Notes: generated by a model from the sequence alone, not told the origin. Numbered from the stretch's first letter, positions 16,155 to 26,084 are shown. The stretch is 64,000 bases of DNA from Coraliomargarita algicola (GCF_033878955.1 NZ_CP138858.1:2941001-3005000), one strand, 5' to 3'. Translations and numbers: made by a program.

Positions 16155-16622
16155 TTAAATGCTATAGGAGTAGTAGTAAAGTCTCTGATTGATTGTGTCA
16201 TGGGCGATCCAGAAGAATTCTCCAGCAAATATCTTCATCCCTTTTGAGGAGGTCGGCCACCAATTGCCGTTAGTGGAGTCTTTGTCCCAGTATTCTGGAG
16301 GATCAGGAACTCGCGTCATCTTATTCTCAAATTCCCTGTTTTTGACAATAGTAGGGATTATCTTTTCGATATCCTCGTTTTTAGCGCTAAATGCGATCCA
16401 GCAGGTATAGTCCATGCCTGCGTAGTAGTAATACTCGAAATCATGTGCATCAGAAGGAAGCTTAATGCCCTTCGACTCTATTTTCTCTCTAGCTTGGCTT
16501 GAAGATTCATAATCCTGAGTTATAGCCCAAAAGCTTTCACTGATATTTTTTATTGTAAGAGCACCTACTCCGAGCATTAGGCCGAGGACTAACCCGATGG
16601 TGAATATTGCGAAGGCTTTCAT
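16155..16622 (-). CDS. Hypothetical single-pass membrane or exported protein
   Basis: This is a 155-residue protein of no family I recognise. It has an N-terminal hydrophobic segment (FAIFTIGLVLGLMLGVGAL) that may be an anchor or an uncleaved signal. The rest is polar and rich in Tyr and Trp, with DAHDFEYYYYAGMDYTCWIA and GNWWPTSSKGMKIFAGEFFW. The composition is AT-richer than the TonB cluster, which suggests accessory DNA. The next gene upstream, on the same strand, is also a small membrane protein. Confidence 0.6.
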   Translation of the reverse strand: MKAFAIFTIGLVLGLMLGVGALTIKNISESFWAITQDYESSSQAREKIESKGIKLPSDAHDFEYYYYAGMDYTCWIAFSAKNEDIEKIIPTIVKNREFENKMTRVPDPPEYWDKDSTNGNWWPTSSKGMKIFAGEFFWIAHDTINQRLYYYSYSI

Positions 16623-16679
16623 TTTATTTCTCGAACATTAACAGTGTAGCGCGGAGTGAGATACGAACGTAGTTGTCCA

Positions 16680-16979
16680 CTACTTATTGTTATCGTCCTT
16701 GATTAGTTCTAGAAGGATTTGGCACGCTTGTGCTAATGCTTTCAAAGTAATGAATATGATGCCTGAGGCGACTATAATTCCTATTGAGTAATAGACTTTC
16801 TCACTGTTCCCAATTCTTTGATTTGTTAAAGAAAGGATCGGAAATATGATACCAATAGCGATGCTAAGCGCAGCCATTAAATTTAATATTGCTTTAAGCA
16901 AATGTAGGTAGGTGAAGCGATGTCCTGATAAAATTTCTTTGATTAGCTGATCCAGTATACCTTCGGTTTGATTTTTCAT
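16680..16979 (-). CDS. Hypothetical small membrane protein
   Basis: This 99-residue protein has two predicted membrane helices (LNLMAALSIAIGIIFPILSL and YYSIGIIVASGIIFITLKAL) and short cytosolic ends. It has no recognised family. It lies 57 bp upstream of the other small membrane-protein gene on the same strand and may be co-transcribed with it. Confidence 0.55.
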   Translation of the reverse strand: MKNQTEGILDQLIKEILSGHRFTYLHLLKAILNLMAALSIAIGIIFPILSLTNQRIGNSEKVYYSIGIIVASGIIFITLKALAQACQILLELIKDDNNK

Positions 16980-17123
16980 TCCTCTGAGAACTTAAAGTGT
17001 TATTAGTGTATTTTTATCGAGGTGTAACGCTTTTATTGCTGGGTGAAGTTGGAAACCTTTTTGTCGCTAGGTCTATTAATTGCAATGCTTTGCTGGCTAT
17101 TTTGTATTTTAAAATTGTAGAAT

Positions 17124-17233
17124 CTTCACTTGCTGCGGCCTGCCTCGCTGATAGCGACGCAGCAAGTGAAGAGCGCGTTTGAGAAGTGGCTCGGCAGCTA
17201 GATTCTATGCGGCGTGCCACAAGTGGCAGCCCT
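17124..17233. repeat. Bipartite palindromic repeat (REP-like), copy B
   Basis: The first hairpin has a perfect 14-bp stem (17124-17137 with 17158-17171) and a 20-base loop. The second has a 6-bp stem TGCCAC / GTGGCA (17215-17228) around AA, followed by GCCCTA. The core CACAAGTG and the trailing CCCTA are shared with copy A at 1521-1544, while the arm bases differ in a compensated way (TTC/GAA there, GCC/GGC here). GCTCGG occurs in both linkers. The rest of 16980-17354 has no gene and presumably holds the promoter of the receptor at 17355. Confidence 0.55.
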
Positions 17234-17354
17234 AGGTTATACATGCATCGCACTTGCTGATATTCTCGGTGATGTTGCTTCATTTGATTAAACTTATTGA
17301 CATCGGGTCTCAGTATCAATTATTCACCTGCGCTTCTTTTAACCGTTAAATATA

Positions 17355-19316
17355 ATGAAAATAACTAACAAACTAACCATTGGCGCCTTCGCGGCTCTAT
17401 TCCTTGCAGCAGCGGTCCCCGCCTCTGCTGAAGAGACAGAGTTGGCCCAAAATAATAATTCTGCAGAGTTATTGCAATTGGATGCCGTGTATATCTATGG
17501 CGACGAGCGTGAGAGCAGTGTTGACACGATCACAGGTGAGGAACTTGAGCGATCCACTGCCACGAGTCTCAACGAGATTTTTAAATCGAACCCTCAGGTG
17601 TCCGTCGGCGGCGGTGGGCTACCAGTGGCACAGAAGGTTTATGTTCGGGGTATCAACGATTCGTTGCTCAATGTTTCGATTGATGGTGCAACACAAGCGG
17701 GTGAAGTGTATCACCACCAGAGCCGAGTGTTCATCGATCCGATGTTGTTGAAGGTCGTGCAAGTGGAAGCTGGCGCGGGCGCAGCGACGAATGGCCCCGG
17801 TGCTTTGGGGGGGGCGATTCGTTATGAGACCAAGGACCCTTCGGATCTATTGAGAGAAGGCCAAGATTTTGGATTCCTTTGGAAAAATAGTTATTATTCT
17901 AACACGGATGGCTGGAAAAGCACATTGTCGGTATATGGTAATGCGACTAGCCAACTGGATTATCTGGTCACGGCCAGCATGCAGAAGCTGGATGATTTCG
18001 AAGACGGCGATGGGGACAAAGTAGACTACTCCAGCTCCGATCAACTGTTGGGTTACTTGAAATTTGGTTTCCAACACAACGATGTGCATCGCTCCGAGCT
18101 GAGCTATGAGCGCAGTGAAGAAAGTGGCAATAGATACAATCGACCCAATATGTTGGCAGGTTTCGGTCACCCAGTGCAGCCTAATAGCTTACATGAGCAG
18201 ACCACGGTGAGAGACACGGTGACTTTCAATCACACCTTTAACCCTGACAGCGAATGGGTGGATGGTAAGTTCACGCTTTATTATACTTCGAATGACTTCG
18301 AGCGTGATGTGCCTGTTACTGAGCCTACTTATGGAAATGCAGGTATTGAATCCATCGGATTTGATTTTAGAAATACGTCGATCATGGGGGCTCACAGTGT
18401 AACTTATGGTATTGATGCCAGACATGATGAAGCCTACGCGAATCAGATTAATGCAGGCTTTTTGGGCATACAGCCAGATGGAGATGAAAACGCGCTTGTT
18501 TACGGCGTCTATCTCCAGGATAACTGGGACGTCAACGAGCACCTGTTGCTGACCGCTGGGGCTCGTTTAGATCGCTACGAGCACGAGGATGTGGACGGCG
18601 ATGAAACAGAGGACACCGCCTTCAGCCCAAATGTAGGTTTCAAGTATTTCGTAAGCGAGGAGCTGACATTGTATGCAAACGCATCTCGGGTGGAGCGTGG
18701 TTTGGGCGTCTCTGAGGCTTATTTCTCTTCTTGGGCTGACACGGGTGATCAGGTTGAAAAAGAGGTCGCGACTAACTATGAATTGGGCTTTAATTATGAA
18801 GCCAATAATTTCTCCTTTGGGGTCGAAGTTTTTGACCAGAAAATTGAAGATGTCGTCAATTATAGTGATGGTGACACGCTGGGCGATATTAAGACCCAAG
18901 GTTATTCAGCTCATTTTGGCTACAGCTTTAATCAATGGTATGCACAAATCTCGGTCAGCGAAGCTGATCCCGAGCTTGATGGTGAGACAGTTATTTACAG
19001 CTCCTATGCCAGTGCATCGGGTCGCACTTGGGTGTTTGAGTTGGATTATGCCTTCGAGAATGCGGATGCTAGCCTTGGCTGGAGAACTCGTTTAGTCGAA
19101 GGAATGGGTACGATTGGTGGTTATGAATTCGATACTTACGCCACCAGTGATATTTTCGGTGAGTGGAGCCCCACGGAGCACGTGAGCGTCACCCTTTCGA
19201 TCAACAACCTGTTTGACCGAGACTATAAGGATCACCTGACCTTGTATAATAGCTCGCCCACAACTCAAGACGACATCGGACGTGATATCCGTCTCTCTGT
19301 CGCCTACAAGTTCTAA
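17355..19316 (+). CDS. TonB-dependent receptor, FrpB/FetA-like
   Basis: This is a 653-residue outer-membrane receptor. The signal peptide (LFLAAAVPASAEE) is followed by a plug domain (about residues 45-160) with GGGLPVAQKVYVRGINDSLL, YHHQSRVFIDPMLL and AGAGAATNGPGALGGAIRYE, which match FrpB-type iron, haem or nickel receptors (HHQ..IDPELLK..EVxAGAG). The barrel follows and ends in RLSVAYKF, a typical terminal aromatic residue. It lies downstream of the TonB2-type cluster but on a separate transcript, with a strong terminator after it. The substrate is probably a metal chelate, not proven. No clear Fur box was seen upstream. Confidence 0.87.
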   Translation: MKITNKLTIGAFAALFLAAAVPASAEETELAQNNNSAELLQLDAVYIYGDERESSVDTITGEELERSTATSLNEIFKSNPQVSVGGGGLPVAQKVYVRGINDSLLNVSIDGATQAGEVYHHQSRVFIDPMLLKVVQVEAGAGAATNGPGALGGAIRYETKDPSDLLREGQDFGFLWKNSYYSNTDGWKSTLSVYGNATSQLDYLVTASMQKLDDFEDGDGDKVDYSSSDQLLGYLKFGFQHNDVHRSELSYERSEESGNRYNRPNMLAGFGHPVQPNSLHEQTTVRDTVTFNHTFNPDSEWVDGKFTLYYTSNDFERDVPVTEPTYGNAGIESIGFDFRNTSIMGAHSVTYGIDARHDEAYANQINAGFLGIQPDGDENALVYGVYLQDNWDVNEHLLLTAGARLDRYEHEDVDGDETEDTAFSPNVGFKYFVSEELTLYANASRVERGLGVSEAYFSSWADTGDQVEKEVATNYELGFNYEANNFSFGVEVFDQKIEDVVNYSDGDTLGDIKTQGYSAHFGYSFNQWYAQISVSEADPELDGETVIYSSYASASGRTWVFELDYAFENADASLGWRTRLVEGMGTIGGYEFDTYATSDIFGEWSPTEHVSVTLSINNLFDRDYKDHLTLYNSSPTTQDDIGRDIRLSVAYKF

Positions 19317-19344
19317 GCGGTATAGTCTATAACTGAAATTAAAC

Positions 19345-19396
19345 AAGCGACCATCTCTCTGTCCGCGAAGCGAAGCAGAGGGTGGTCGCTTTTTTG
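19345..19396 (+). terminator. Rho-independent terminator after the FrpB-like receptor
   Basis: AAGCGACCATC pairs with GGTGGTCGCTT across a further CTCTCTG/CAGAG stem, and the hairpin is followed by a T-run. Confidence 0.85.
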
Positions 19397-19469
19397 TGTA
19401 AGAGCATCAGCGGTTCTATGCTCTGTGAGCATAGGCATTGATGGCGAATGGCTGCTCTAGATTGTTCGT

Positions 19470-19999
19470 TTAGCTGCTGGCTGCACGCATCGTCTCCAGG
19501 GCCTCGAAGAAATTGGGGAAGGTTTTTCCGCAGCAGGCGGGATCGTTGATCGCCAGCCAGGGCTGGCCGTCTTCGAGTAGGTCGAAACTGCCGAGGATGC
19601 CGAAACTCATCGCGAAGCGGTGGTCCTCGTAGGTGTCTATGGTCAGCAGTTTGCCCTCGTTGCGGGCCTTGAGTGCGCGGGCGCGTAGTTCGTTGGGCTT
19701 AATCGATACGGTGAGGGCCACGGGCTCTTCTTTGACGAGTTGCCCCAGCTTGGAGAGCTCCGCAGCCATGCCGGCGATGCGGTCGGTCTCTTGTAGGCGG
19801 GTGTGCCCGATGCCGCAGATGCGCACGGAGCCGCCGAGTAGGGGAGCGATCGCCGCGTAGGTCAGAAAGGTGTCGGAGATGGTGTTGAAGTCGATCTCGC
19901 GGTGGCCGCGCTGGATGTCGCGCGGATCGGCGCAGGCGACGGTCCATTCGTTGTTCTCGGCATCCACGCGCAAGCCGTGATGACTGAGTACGTCCACGA
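19470..19999 (-). pseudogene. Truncated 3' copy of aroA
   Basis: This encodes only the last about 175 residues of EPSP synthase, from DVLSHHGLRVDAENNEW to the C-terminus. From 19501 to 19999 it matches 30552-31050 of the intact aroA at a constant offset of 11051 bases, with about eight mismatches by eye. At 20000 the match stops abruptly and an in-frame stop follows upstream, so no enzyme can be made. The last ten codons also differ (LETMRAASS here, LTAIRTAKA in the intact gene). I infer this is the original chromosomal 3' end, displaced when island DNA carrying a donor aroA 3' end integrated. Confidence 0.9.
19501..19999. repeat. Direct repeat (left copy) of aroA 3' region
   Basis: Left member of the ~499-bp direct repeat pair with 30552-31050. 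Together they bracket about 10.5 kb of accessory DNA. Confidence 0.9.
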
Positions 20000-20122
20000 T
20001 ATTAAATTAAGGAACAGGTTTTGAGATGTATTGCTATAGTATTATATTGTAATGGTTTATGTTATTTGGGTGGAGGGCTTTGTCTCGTCGGTATCGTTTG
20101 TTGCCTCGATTTGCTGGTTTCG

Positions 20123-21661
20123 CTATTTTACCTTGCCTTTGGTTGCTGCGCGCCAGTCATCTGTTCGAAAGGGTGTGACGGGTAAACCATTTCTGTCCTG
20201 TAGATTGGCTACTGGATTTCCTGCCCATGCATAGCGCACGGCAACTGGCTCTGTTACTTGATCACTGCATACTTCAACTTGATTTTTGCTTACTATTTTT
20301 GCCTGAGCCCATACAAATTGCTGGTCGGATCCGGCAATGCTGAAGCCTTTAACTTCCTCGGTATCAAAGGCTCGTAGCCCGCCACTGCTTACATGCTCAA
20401 AAGTGAGTGTGACTGTTTGGTCTTTCACTTGCATCGAAGTGTAACGTGGACTGTCACTTGCCATCTCGAAGCCATAGTTCTTGGCCAAAGCGTGGCGTAC
20501 CAAACGGTCGGCCACAGTCTGTTTGTCGCGTGGATGAACGTCGCGTCCTTCGCCTGAATCTATGATGACTGCTTCGCCGGTGTTGGGCAGCGATAGTGTC
20601 ATTGTTTGTGACTCGCGTAGTTCTGCCCAAGCTGAATTTTGAGGTGTCGCTACCTCTGGATGTCGATTGGCCAGTTGTACCCAATAGAAGGAAAAATCGC
20701 CTTGTTGCCATAGCTCACGCCAAGTGGAAATCAGTAGTGGGAAAAGTTCACGATAGGCGTATGCACGTCTGACATTTGATTCTCCTTGATACCAGATCAC
20801 GCCACGGATGCCAAAACTAAGTAAGGGGTGCACCATGCCGTTGTAGAGATTGGATGGGCGTTGCTGGTCGACGCGTGGGTCTTTCGGCCAGTGCTGTTTT
20901 GGATGCGGCTTTCCCGCAGCGACCCATTCCCGGTATTCCTTTATTTTTTGTGCATGAAGCTCATCACTATAGTTCGCGCAACGTTCGTCCCACATTTCAA
21001 TGTATTCGTTGTATTTATTGGCGTCTTCGAGCACATCTCGAGGCATCCATGCTTCAGCAGCTGAGCCTCCCCAAGCGTTATCGATCAAGCCGATTGGGAC
21101 GTCTAAGGCATTTTGTAAGCGCTTGCCAAAGAGGTAGCCGACTGCGGAAAAGTCTGCCGCGGTCTCGGAGCTTGAGAGTTGCCATTCGCCCCTTATGTCA
21201 TCTTGCGGTATGGTTGTCCCATTTCTTTCAATGGTCAGTAAGCGGATCTGCGGATTGTTCGCAGTCGCGATTTCAACGTCAGCGTGGTTGATATCATTCA
21301 ATGGCCACTGCATGTTGGATTGCCCGGAACAAAGCCAAACTTCGCCCACTAGCACATCTTGAAAGTTTAATTCATTGGTCCCGGATACGCTTAATGTATA
21401 GGGGCCGCCAGCTTCGAGTGGGGCAAGTTCGACTCGCCAATTTCCATTTGTGTCAGCAACGGTGACATGTGATTGCTCTTCGATTTGAACAGTGACAGTT
21501 TCGCCTGCATCGGCAGTTCCCCAGACTGGATTGGCTTGCTCGCGTTGCAGGACCATGTGGTTCCCAAAGATGCGAGGTAGTTTCACGTCAGCTTGCGCGG
21601 TATAGCAAAGACTGAGGGTTGATAGTAAACATACTGTGGCGCGTAGGTTGAGCACTTGCAT
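20123..21661 (-). CDS. Sialate O-acetylesterase (SASA domain)
   Basis: This 512-residue secreted SGNH-like esterase has a signal peptide (ATVCLLSTLSLCYTAQA) and a beta-sandwich region (to about residue 105). The catalytic Ser block LCSGQSNMQWPL follows, and the second block GVIWYQGESNV. A conserved His lies in DVHPRDKQTVADRL. The family removes O-acetyl groups from sialic acids and, in marine Verrucomicrobiota and Planctomycetes, from other acetylated glycans. It lies inside the aroA-flanked island, with a LacI regulator and putative glycan-active proteins, so a plant or algal polysaccharide is the likely substrate; that is inferred. Confidence 0.88.
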   Translation of the reverse strand: MQVLNLRATVCLLSTLSLCYTAQADVKLPRIFGNHMVLQREQANPVWGTADAGETVTVQIEEQSHVTVADTNGNWRVELAPLEAGGPYTLSVSGTNELNFQDVLVGEVWLCSGQSNMQWPLNDINHADVEIATANNPQIRLLTIERNGTTIPQDDIRGEWQLSSSETAADFSAVGYLFGKRLQNALDVPIGLIDNAWGGSAAEAWMPRDVLEDANKYNEYIEMWDERCANYSDELHAQKIKEYREWVAAGKPHPKQHWPKDPRVDQQRPSNLYNGMVHPLLSFGIRGVIWYQGESNVRRAYAYRELFPLLISTWRELWQQGDFSFYWVQLANRHPEVATPQNSAWAELRESQTMTLSLPNTGEAVIIDSGEGRDVHPRDKQTVADRLVRHALAKNYGFEMASDSPRYTSMQVKDQTVTLTFEHVSSGGLRAFDTEEVKGFSIAGSDQQFVWAQAKIVSKNQVEVCSDQVTEPVAVRYAWAGNPVANLQDRNGLPVTPFRTDDWRAATKGKVK

Positions 21662-21741
21662 AAGCTTATTGGGGCGTGTTTGTGGATTTATCAGGGTGAT
21701 TCAGTTCACCGACGGATAAGAGTGAATCGGAGGATGGCGTG

Positions 21742-22449
21742 TTATTGGCTGTGAGTGGTTTGTGTGAGAACTTGATAATATTTACGAATTTCAGGTGTAC
21801 CTTCACTTTCTCCGTGAATGAAGACCCAAGCACGCCGTCTTTTCGGAGGGGCCCAGCGAGATTGATAAATCATTGTCCATCCATTGTTTTGCTGGTTTGC
21901 TGCCATTTGTACATCAACATTTTGAGTGTTGGAAGTTGCTAACGGTACAATTAGGCTATTGCCGGGTGCTATTTGAAATTTGTGTTCACCCACACGTATG
22001 GCCAAGCGCTTTTTTGTTAAGTTATAGAAGTTGAATGCATTACTCGTGAAATCAGCTTCAGCAGCGGGGAGCGCAAGTATTCTATAGGAATGGACTGAAT
22101 CGATCGATGAGCGCGTTGGGAAGAAGATTAGCAGTAACTCTTGATGGTTTGCGACTGTTGTGGACGCGACTGTTGGGTAGATGTGCTTACCTTCTTCGTC
22201 GATCTCTTGTGTATGAAAACTCAAGTTCGGTGGGCCCTTGTAAGTGAACTCGGATCCGGGCGCGCCATTGGGAATTAAAATTGGAGTGGGAGCGCCATTA
22301 TTAAAATAGAGCAGTTCCTTGATACTACCTTGCCATGAAAGTGTGCTAAAGGTCATCGTTACATCCTCTTCTGCGTCTTGTGCGACTATTTGTATTGATG
22401 AAATGACTACAGCGAAAAGCAGAAGGAGTGGCCGTTTTATCTTATGCAT
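21742..22449 (-). CDS. Hypothetical secreted protein linked to the PilX-like gene
   Basis: This is a 235-residue protein with a signal peptide (PLLLLFAVVISSIQIVAQ) and no recognised domain. It is rich in beta-strand-like segments, for example KRLAIRVGEHKFQIAPGNSLI. The C-terminal half has WAPPKRRRAWVFIHGESEG. It starts 50 bp after the end of the very large PilX-like gene and is on the same strand, so the two likely form an operon and may act together at the cell surface. Confidence 0.65.
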   Translation of the reverse strand: MHKIKRPLLLLFAVVISSIQIVAQDAEEDVTMTFSTLSWQGSIKELLYFNNGAPTPILIPNGAPGSEFTYKGPPNLSFHTQEIDEEGKHIYPTVASTTVANHQELLLIFFPTRSSIDSVHSYRILALPAAEADFTSNAFNFYNLTKKRLAIRVGEHKFQIAPGNSLIVPLATSNTQNVDVQMAANQQNNGWTMIYQSRWAPPKRRRAWVFIHGESEGTPEIRKYYQVLTQTTHSQ

Positions 22450-22499
22450 GTGTTGGGAAGTTATTGATCAGAGTATACGGATTGTTGCCATAAATAGGC

Positions 22500-25400
22500 T
22501 TATATTTCATTTTGATTGAGCCAGCGTAAGGATACTATTCGGAACTTGCGTCCGAATGGACTGGTCGGGTTCTGTAGTTCACTGTATGTGGCGTCGGCAC
22601 CATTCGAGACAGGATCCGGTAGGCGTTGGACGATGGCCTCACACCAAGCAGATGCCGCTGCTTCGCCTGTGACGGGGTGAGTGCTGTTGCCATAAGCGCG
22701 AATCTTGAATGTATCCGATCGCACTGTCATTAGTGATCCTAGTGCCTGCAAGAGATCGCTTTGTAGGATCCAACCTGGCATGCCGGTTCCTGGTTTATCA
22801 GAGCTATTGTAAACGTCTTCAGCGAAGTCGGGGATGATCAGTTCGTCCGTTTCATTGTAGCCGATTAAGCCCGGGTCCAGAGTGTTATTGATGCTGCTAT
22901 CGAGTGCCGCTTGAATCGCGCCTCTGCGTTGGTGTGCCGCTTGCGTGGCACTTGGGCGGCGGTTAATGAAATCCGCAAGTGATGAAAAGGGGCCGCGGTC
23001 TTTAACTTCGCTGACTATGGCTGTTGCTAAATCTGTGAGCTCGGAATCAGTTAGCTGGCGATATGCGTTCCAGAAATTGCTGCCATTTTCAGGGGTTACG
23101 AATCCCTGATCGTAGGAGTATGGAGAGCGAAAGGATATGGGCTGAGATTCGCTTACTGTTGAGGTCGACAATCCTGAAGATACATTGTAAATTGGCAGTT
23201 CCAGGTTAGAGTTGCTGGAGAGGAATGCCTTCCATGCGTCGATAGACGTCGAGTTGACGTTAAAGCTTCCCGCTGTCATTTGGAAGGCGGCGGCAATGGC
23301 TGCGGTCGCTTCGTCATTATCGTCTGTGAGCAGATCAGCGAGTTCTTGATTGGATAGCTTGTAATTTTCAGGTTGGTATGGAATGAGGCGAGGGTTGGGC
23401 ATGCTTTGCGCATTGTTTTCGATTTCATCAAAGAGATCTGCTGCGTCGGCGCTATTCTGTGGGATCGTGGAGAAGTAGTAACTGTCCCAGACCGCTTGAT
23501 TGATTGCATAGGACCAATCATAGACGTAGTGTGTGCGCGTGTATTCCGGGTAACTACTGTGTGTTGACGCAACGGGTATTTTTGAATTGGCGTAGCTATT
23601 GCCGAAGATATAGGTAGGTTGATGAGCGTATCGACCGAGAGCTGCATGCTGGAATGCACCGATTGAAGTGATGGGCTCGCGGGGTACGTGGAAGAGAACG
23701 ACATGACTGGCAGGAGTGGCAGTACTATCGCTTAGAGCAGAGTTGCGTGTGTTGCCCCAAAAGCTGGTATACCGATCCAGATCTGCGATCTGAGGCTCCA
23801 GGTTGTCGCCGGCCTTATATTCAAACACAGTCCAGCCGGGAATTGTTCTAAAACCTTTCGAATTGCGGAAACCTGCCTGCTTGCCGGATTGCATTAGAGC
23901 GCGTGGGTTCGCATCGACAATCTGGCGGTGTTTATCCTCAGTATCATTGGTTGTGCGCAGGCCAAAAGCCACGGCAGCGATATCTGTGGGGTAGCCGACC
24001 AGTGCGCTTAGGTCAAATGAACTGGATTGCTCCTTAGGACGCATGGAGTCCGTGTACTCTTGATAATATCCATCGATGATCTGAGCCGTGATATTGGTGT
24101 TGCTGCCTGGACCTGTTCTTAAGTATAAAATTCTGTTTATTGAATTTGCACTTTCGCCAGAGTTGTTAACTACGTCGTAGTCGATGCTGACCTCAATTTG
24201 AGGGGGCGCTTCGTTCTCTGGAATTTCAACGGTGAGGCGATCGAGTTCATCGGTGGTAAAACCAAAGCGACTGCTTTTTTCATCTTCTCCAACACTGCGA
24301 CTTGTGTATTGGGAGTATCTGGATGCGGTATTTCCATCCATTGTCGCAATCGGGATGAAGGGGGCGTTCTCATCGTCGCTGACTGTGCCCAGGCTGGAAC
24401 TGGTTGCATCGATTAAATTAATGTAATAGGCGCCGTCTTCGCTCCAGTCAGCTTTCATTTGAGCAAAGTCGCTGCTACTCGTCCAATTTTGCATTTTATG
24501 GGACTGATCGAGTGCGTAGTAGCGGGTTTCACCTGCTTGCAAATCAGTATCGGTACTTATACGCCACCGGAAAAAAGATCCATACTGGTCATTTTCAGGT
24601 AGGATCTCCTGAATGTTGAATGACACAGACTCGACCGTACCTGATGCATAGGTTGAAGTTATGGTGATCTTGGGCGCGAATTCCCAATTTAAATTATAAT
24701 CAGTTGGGCTTATGGCAATGTCATATGGATTGTAGAGTGCAATCAGAGGTTTTAAATGGAGAACGGGCTTGTAGACAGTCCTAGAAATGCTCGGATCACT
24801 TGGATCGGTGAGAGTATCCTCATCGTAACTTACGGCTATGGATAAGCGCATTAGGGAGACAATTGGATGGATGGCTTGATTGTATTGATACGGCTCTTTG
24901 GAGTTTTGGTAGGTTTCCTGACTGCTTGAATAGGTTGTTGGTAGAGGTGTGATGACTGAAATCGCGCCATTATTGACCTCACGGTATAGTCGATAGTAAG
25001 AGGCTAGAATGCCCCAATTGGGGGCCCCATAGGGGAAGTCGTAGCTATCCTCGGCATCATGAAATGTATAAGGTTCGGGCCAGTTTCCTACTGGAGATTC
25101 GGTGGGCCCAACTCCAAAGTAGCGCGTGAAAGCCGTATCGCTTTCCAGTAGATGGCTGAGGTCTTTTTTCAATCCACCGTTTTGAACGTCGACTTGTAGG
25201 CCCAGCCCATACGTGGACAGGTCGTGATAATATTGTTTGGCCACGGCTGAATCGATGTCGGCCATGCTAAGGTCATTTAAGTCAAAAATTCGACACAAGC
25301 GTGTGTCATTTGCTTGAATGCTAGCGAAGCCAGAGCTAATCAGCGGAAAACCTGTGTAGCGCGGCGCCATCAAATCTGGGTCTGAGTTGCTGGTGTTATT

Positions 25401-26000
25401 AGACTCAGACAGGCTGATGCGGGCTTTGGTGCCGAGTTCATCGCTCCAGAAAGCATAATATCCTGAGTCATTAATTTCGACTTTTCCTGCAGCAACGTAA
25501 TCAGCCATTTCATTTGCTGTGACACTTTCTTTATTAACGATCGCGACCCAGTCATCTTCTTGCGCCCAGTCAATATCGTCGATGGCTGGTAGATTCAGGG
25601 TATTGTCGATCTGATCCGGCAAAGATACTAACCAGCCTAGAAAATCATTGTCGTTTGCGCCGCCCTTGCTACCTGACTGCCACACCCCAGTCCAATGGTG
25701 TTTGCCGTCGACCGTATCATCTTCAATTTTCGCAGGCGCGGTGATTCTCTGATCCGGCCCGGCTAGCTTTTGGAGATTACCAAGTGCAATTTGTAAGCCT
25801 AAGAGCGCATTTTGTTCAGCTTCAGTTTTTTTGAGAGTGAAGTTACTGCTCCTTGTTTCTACCTGTGCGAGTGTAATTAGACTGATGATTAATAGTAGAA
25901 GGAAAGCCATAAAGCTGAGCGCGAGCACTAGGGCAAATCCATTCTTGTCATTGCGATAGCACCGACACAGGCATTCATCTCTTGTAGTATTCTGAGGCAT
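22500..26000 (-). CDS. Very large prepilin-like protein (PilX/Verru_Chthon cassette A-like)
   Basis: This 1166-residue protein has a prepilin-like N-terminus: a Lys/Arg-rich leader, then NGFALVLALSFMAFLLLLII and an amphipathic TLAQVETRSSNFTLKKTEAE stretch. The remaining 1000+ residues are polar, Ser/Asp/Tyr-rich and probably extracytoplasmic. The layout resembles the Verru_Chthon cassette protein A type found in Verrucomicrobiota. These are thought to be exported through type IV pilus or type II secretion-like machinery, but their role is unknown. It is divergent from the LacI gene (84 bp between starts) and may be controlled by it. Confidence 0.65.
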   Translation of the reverse strand: MPQNTTRDECLCRCYRNDKNGFALVLALSFMAFLLLLIISLITLAQVETRSSNFTLKKTEAEQNALLGLQIALGNLQKLAGPDQRITAPAKIEDDTVDGKHHWTGVWQSGSKGGANDNDFLGWLVSLPDQIDNTLNLPAIDDIDWAQEDDWVAIVNKESVTANEMADYVAAGKVEINDSGYYAFWSDELGTKARISLSESNNTSNSDPDLMAPRYTGFPLISSGFASIQANDTRLCRIFDLNDLSMADIDSAVAKQYYHDLSTYGLGLQVDVQNGGLKKDLSHLLESDTAFTRYFGVGPTESPVGNWPEPYTFHDAEDSYDFPYGAPNWGILASYYRLYREVNNGAISVITPLPTTYSSSQETYQNSKEPYQYNQAIHPIVSLMRLSIAVSYDEDTLTDPSDPSISRTVYKPVLHLKPLIALYNPYDIAISPTDYNLNWEFAPKITITSTYASGTVESVSFNIQEILPENDQYGSFFRWRISTDTDLQAGETRYYALDQSHKMQNWTSSSDFAQMKADWSEDGAYYINLIDATSSSLGTVSDDENAPFIPIATMDGNTASRYSQYTSRSVGEDEKSSRFGFTTDELDRLTVEIPENEAPPQIEVSIDYDVVNNSGESANSINRILYLRTGPGSNTNITAQIIDGYYQEYTDSMRPKEQSSSFDLSALVGYPTDIAAVAFGLRTTNDTEDKHRQIVDANPRALMQSGKQAGFRNSKGFRTIPGWTVFEYKAGDNLEPQIADLDRYTSFWGNTRNSALSDSTATPASHVVLFHVPREPITSIGAFQHAALGRYAHQPTYIFGNSYANSKIPVASTHSSYPEYTRTHYVYDWSYAINQAVWDSYYFSTIPQNSADAADLFDEIENNAQSMPNPRLIPYQPENYKLSNQELADLLTDDNDEATAAIAAAFQMTAGSFNVNSTSIDAWKAFLSSNSNLELPIYNVSSGLSTSTVSESQPISFRSPYSYDQGFVTPENGSNFWNAYRQLTDSELTDLATAIVSEVKDRGPFSSLADFINRRPSATQAAHQRRGAIQAALDSSINNTLDPGLIGYNETDELIIPDFAEDVYNSSDKPGTGMPGWILQSDLLQALGSLMTVRSDTFKIRAYGNSTHPVTGEAAASAWCEAIVQRLPDPVSNGADATYSELQNPTSPFGRKFRIVSLRWLNQNEI

Positions 26001-26084
26001 TTGAGGGGTATTCGTATAGGTTTTTAGTATAATTATTGAACTATAGATTGAACATCAAATGGATATGCGTTCAAACAGTTGCGC

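Noticed and set aside
17297..17326. TTGACA at 17297 as a sigma-70 promoter of the FrpB-like receptor
   Set aside because: The -35 is perfect but only TATTCA is found at 18 bp; promoters in this group are poorly known, so it is not listed. No Fur box was found either.
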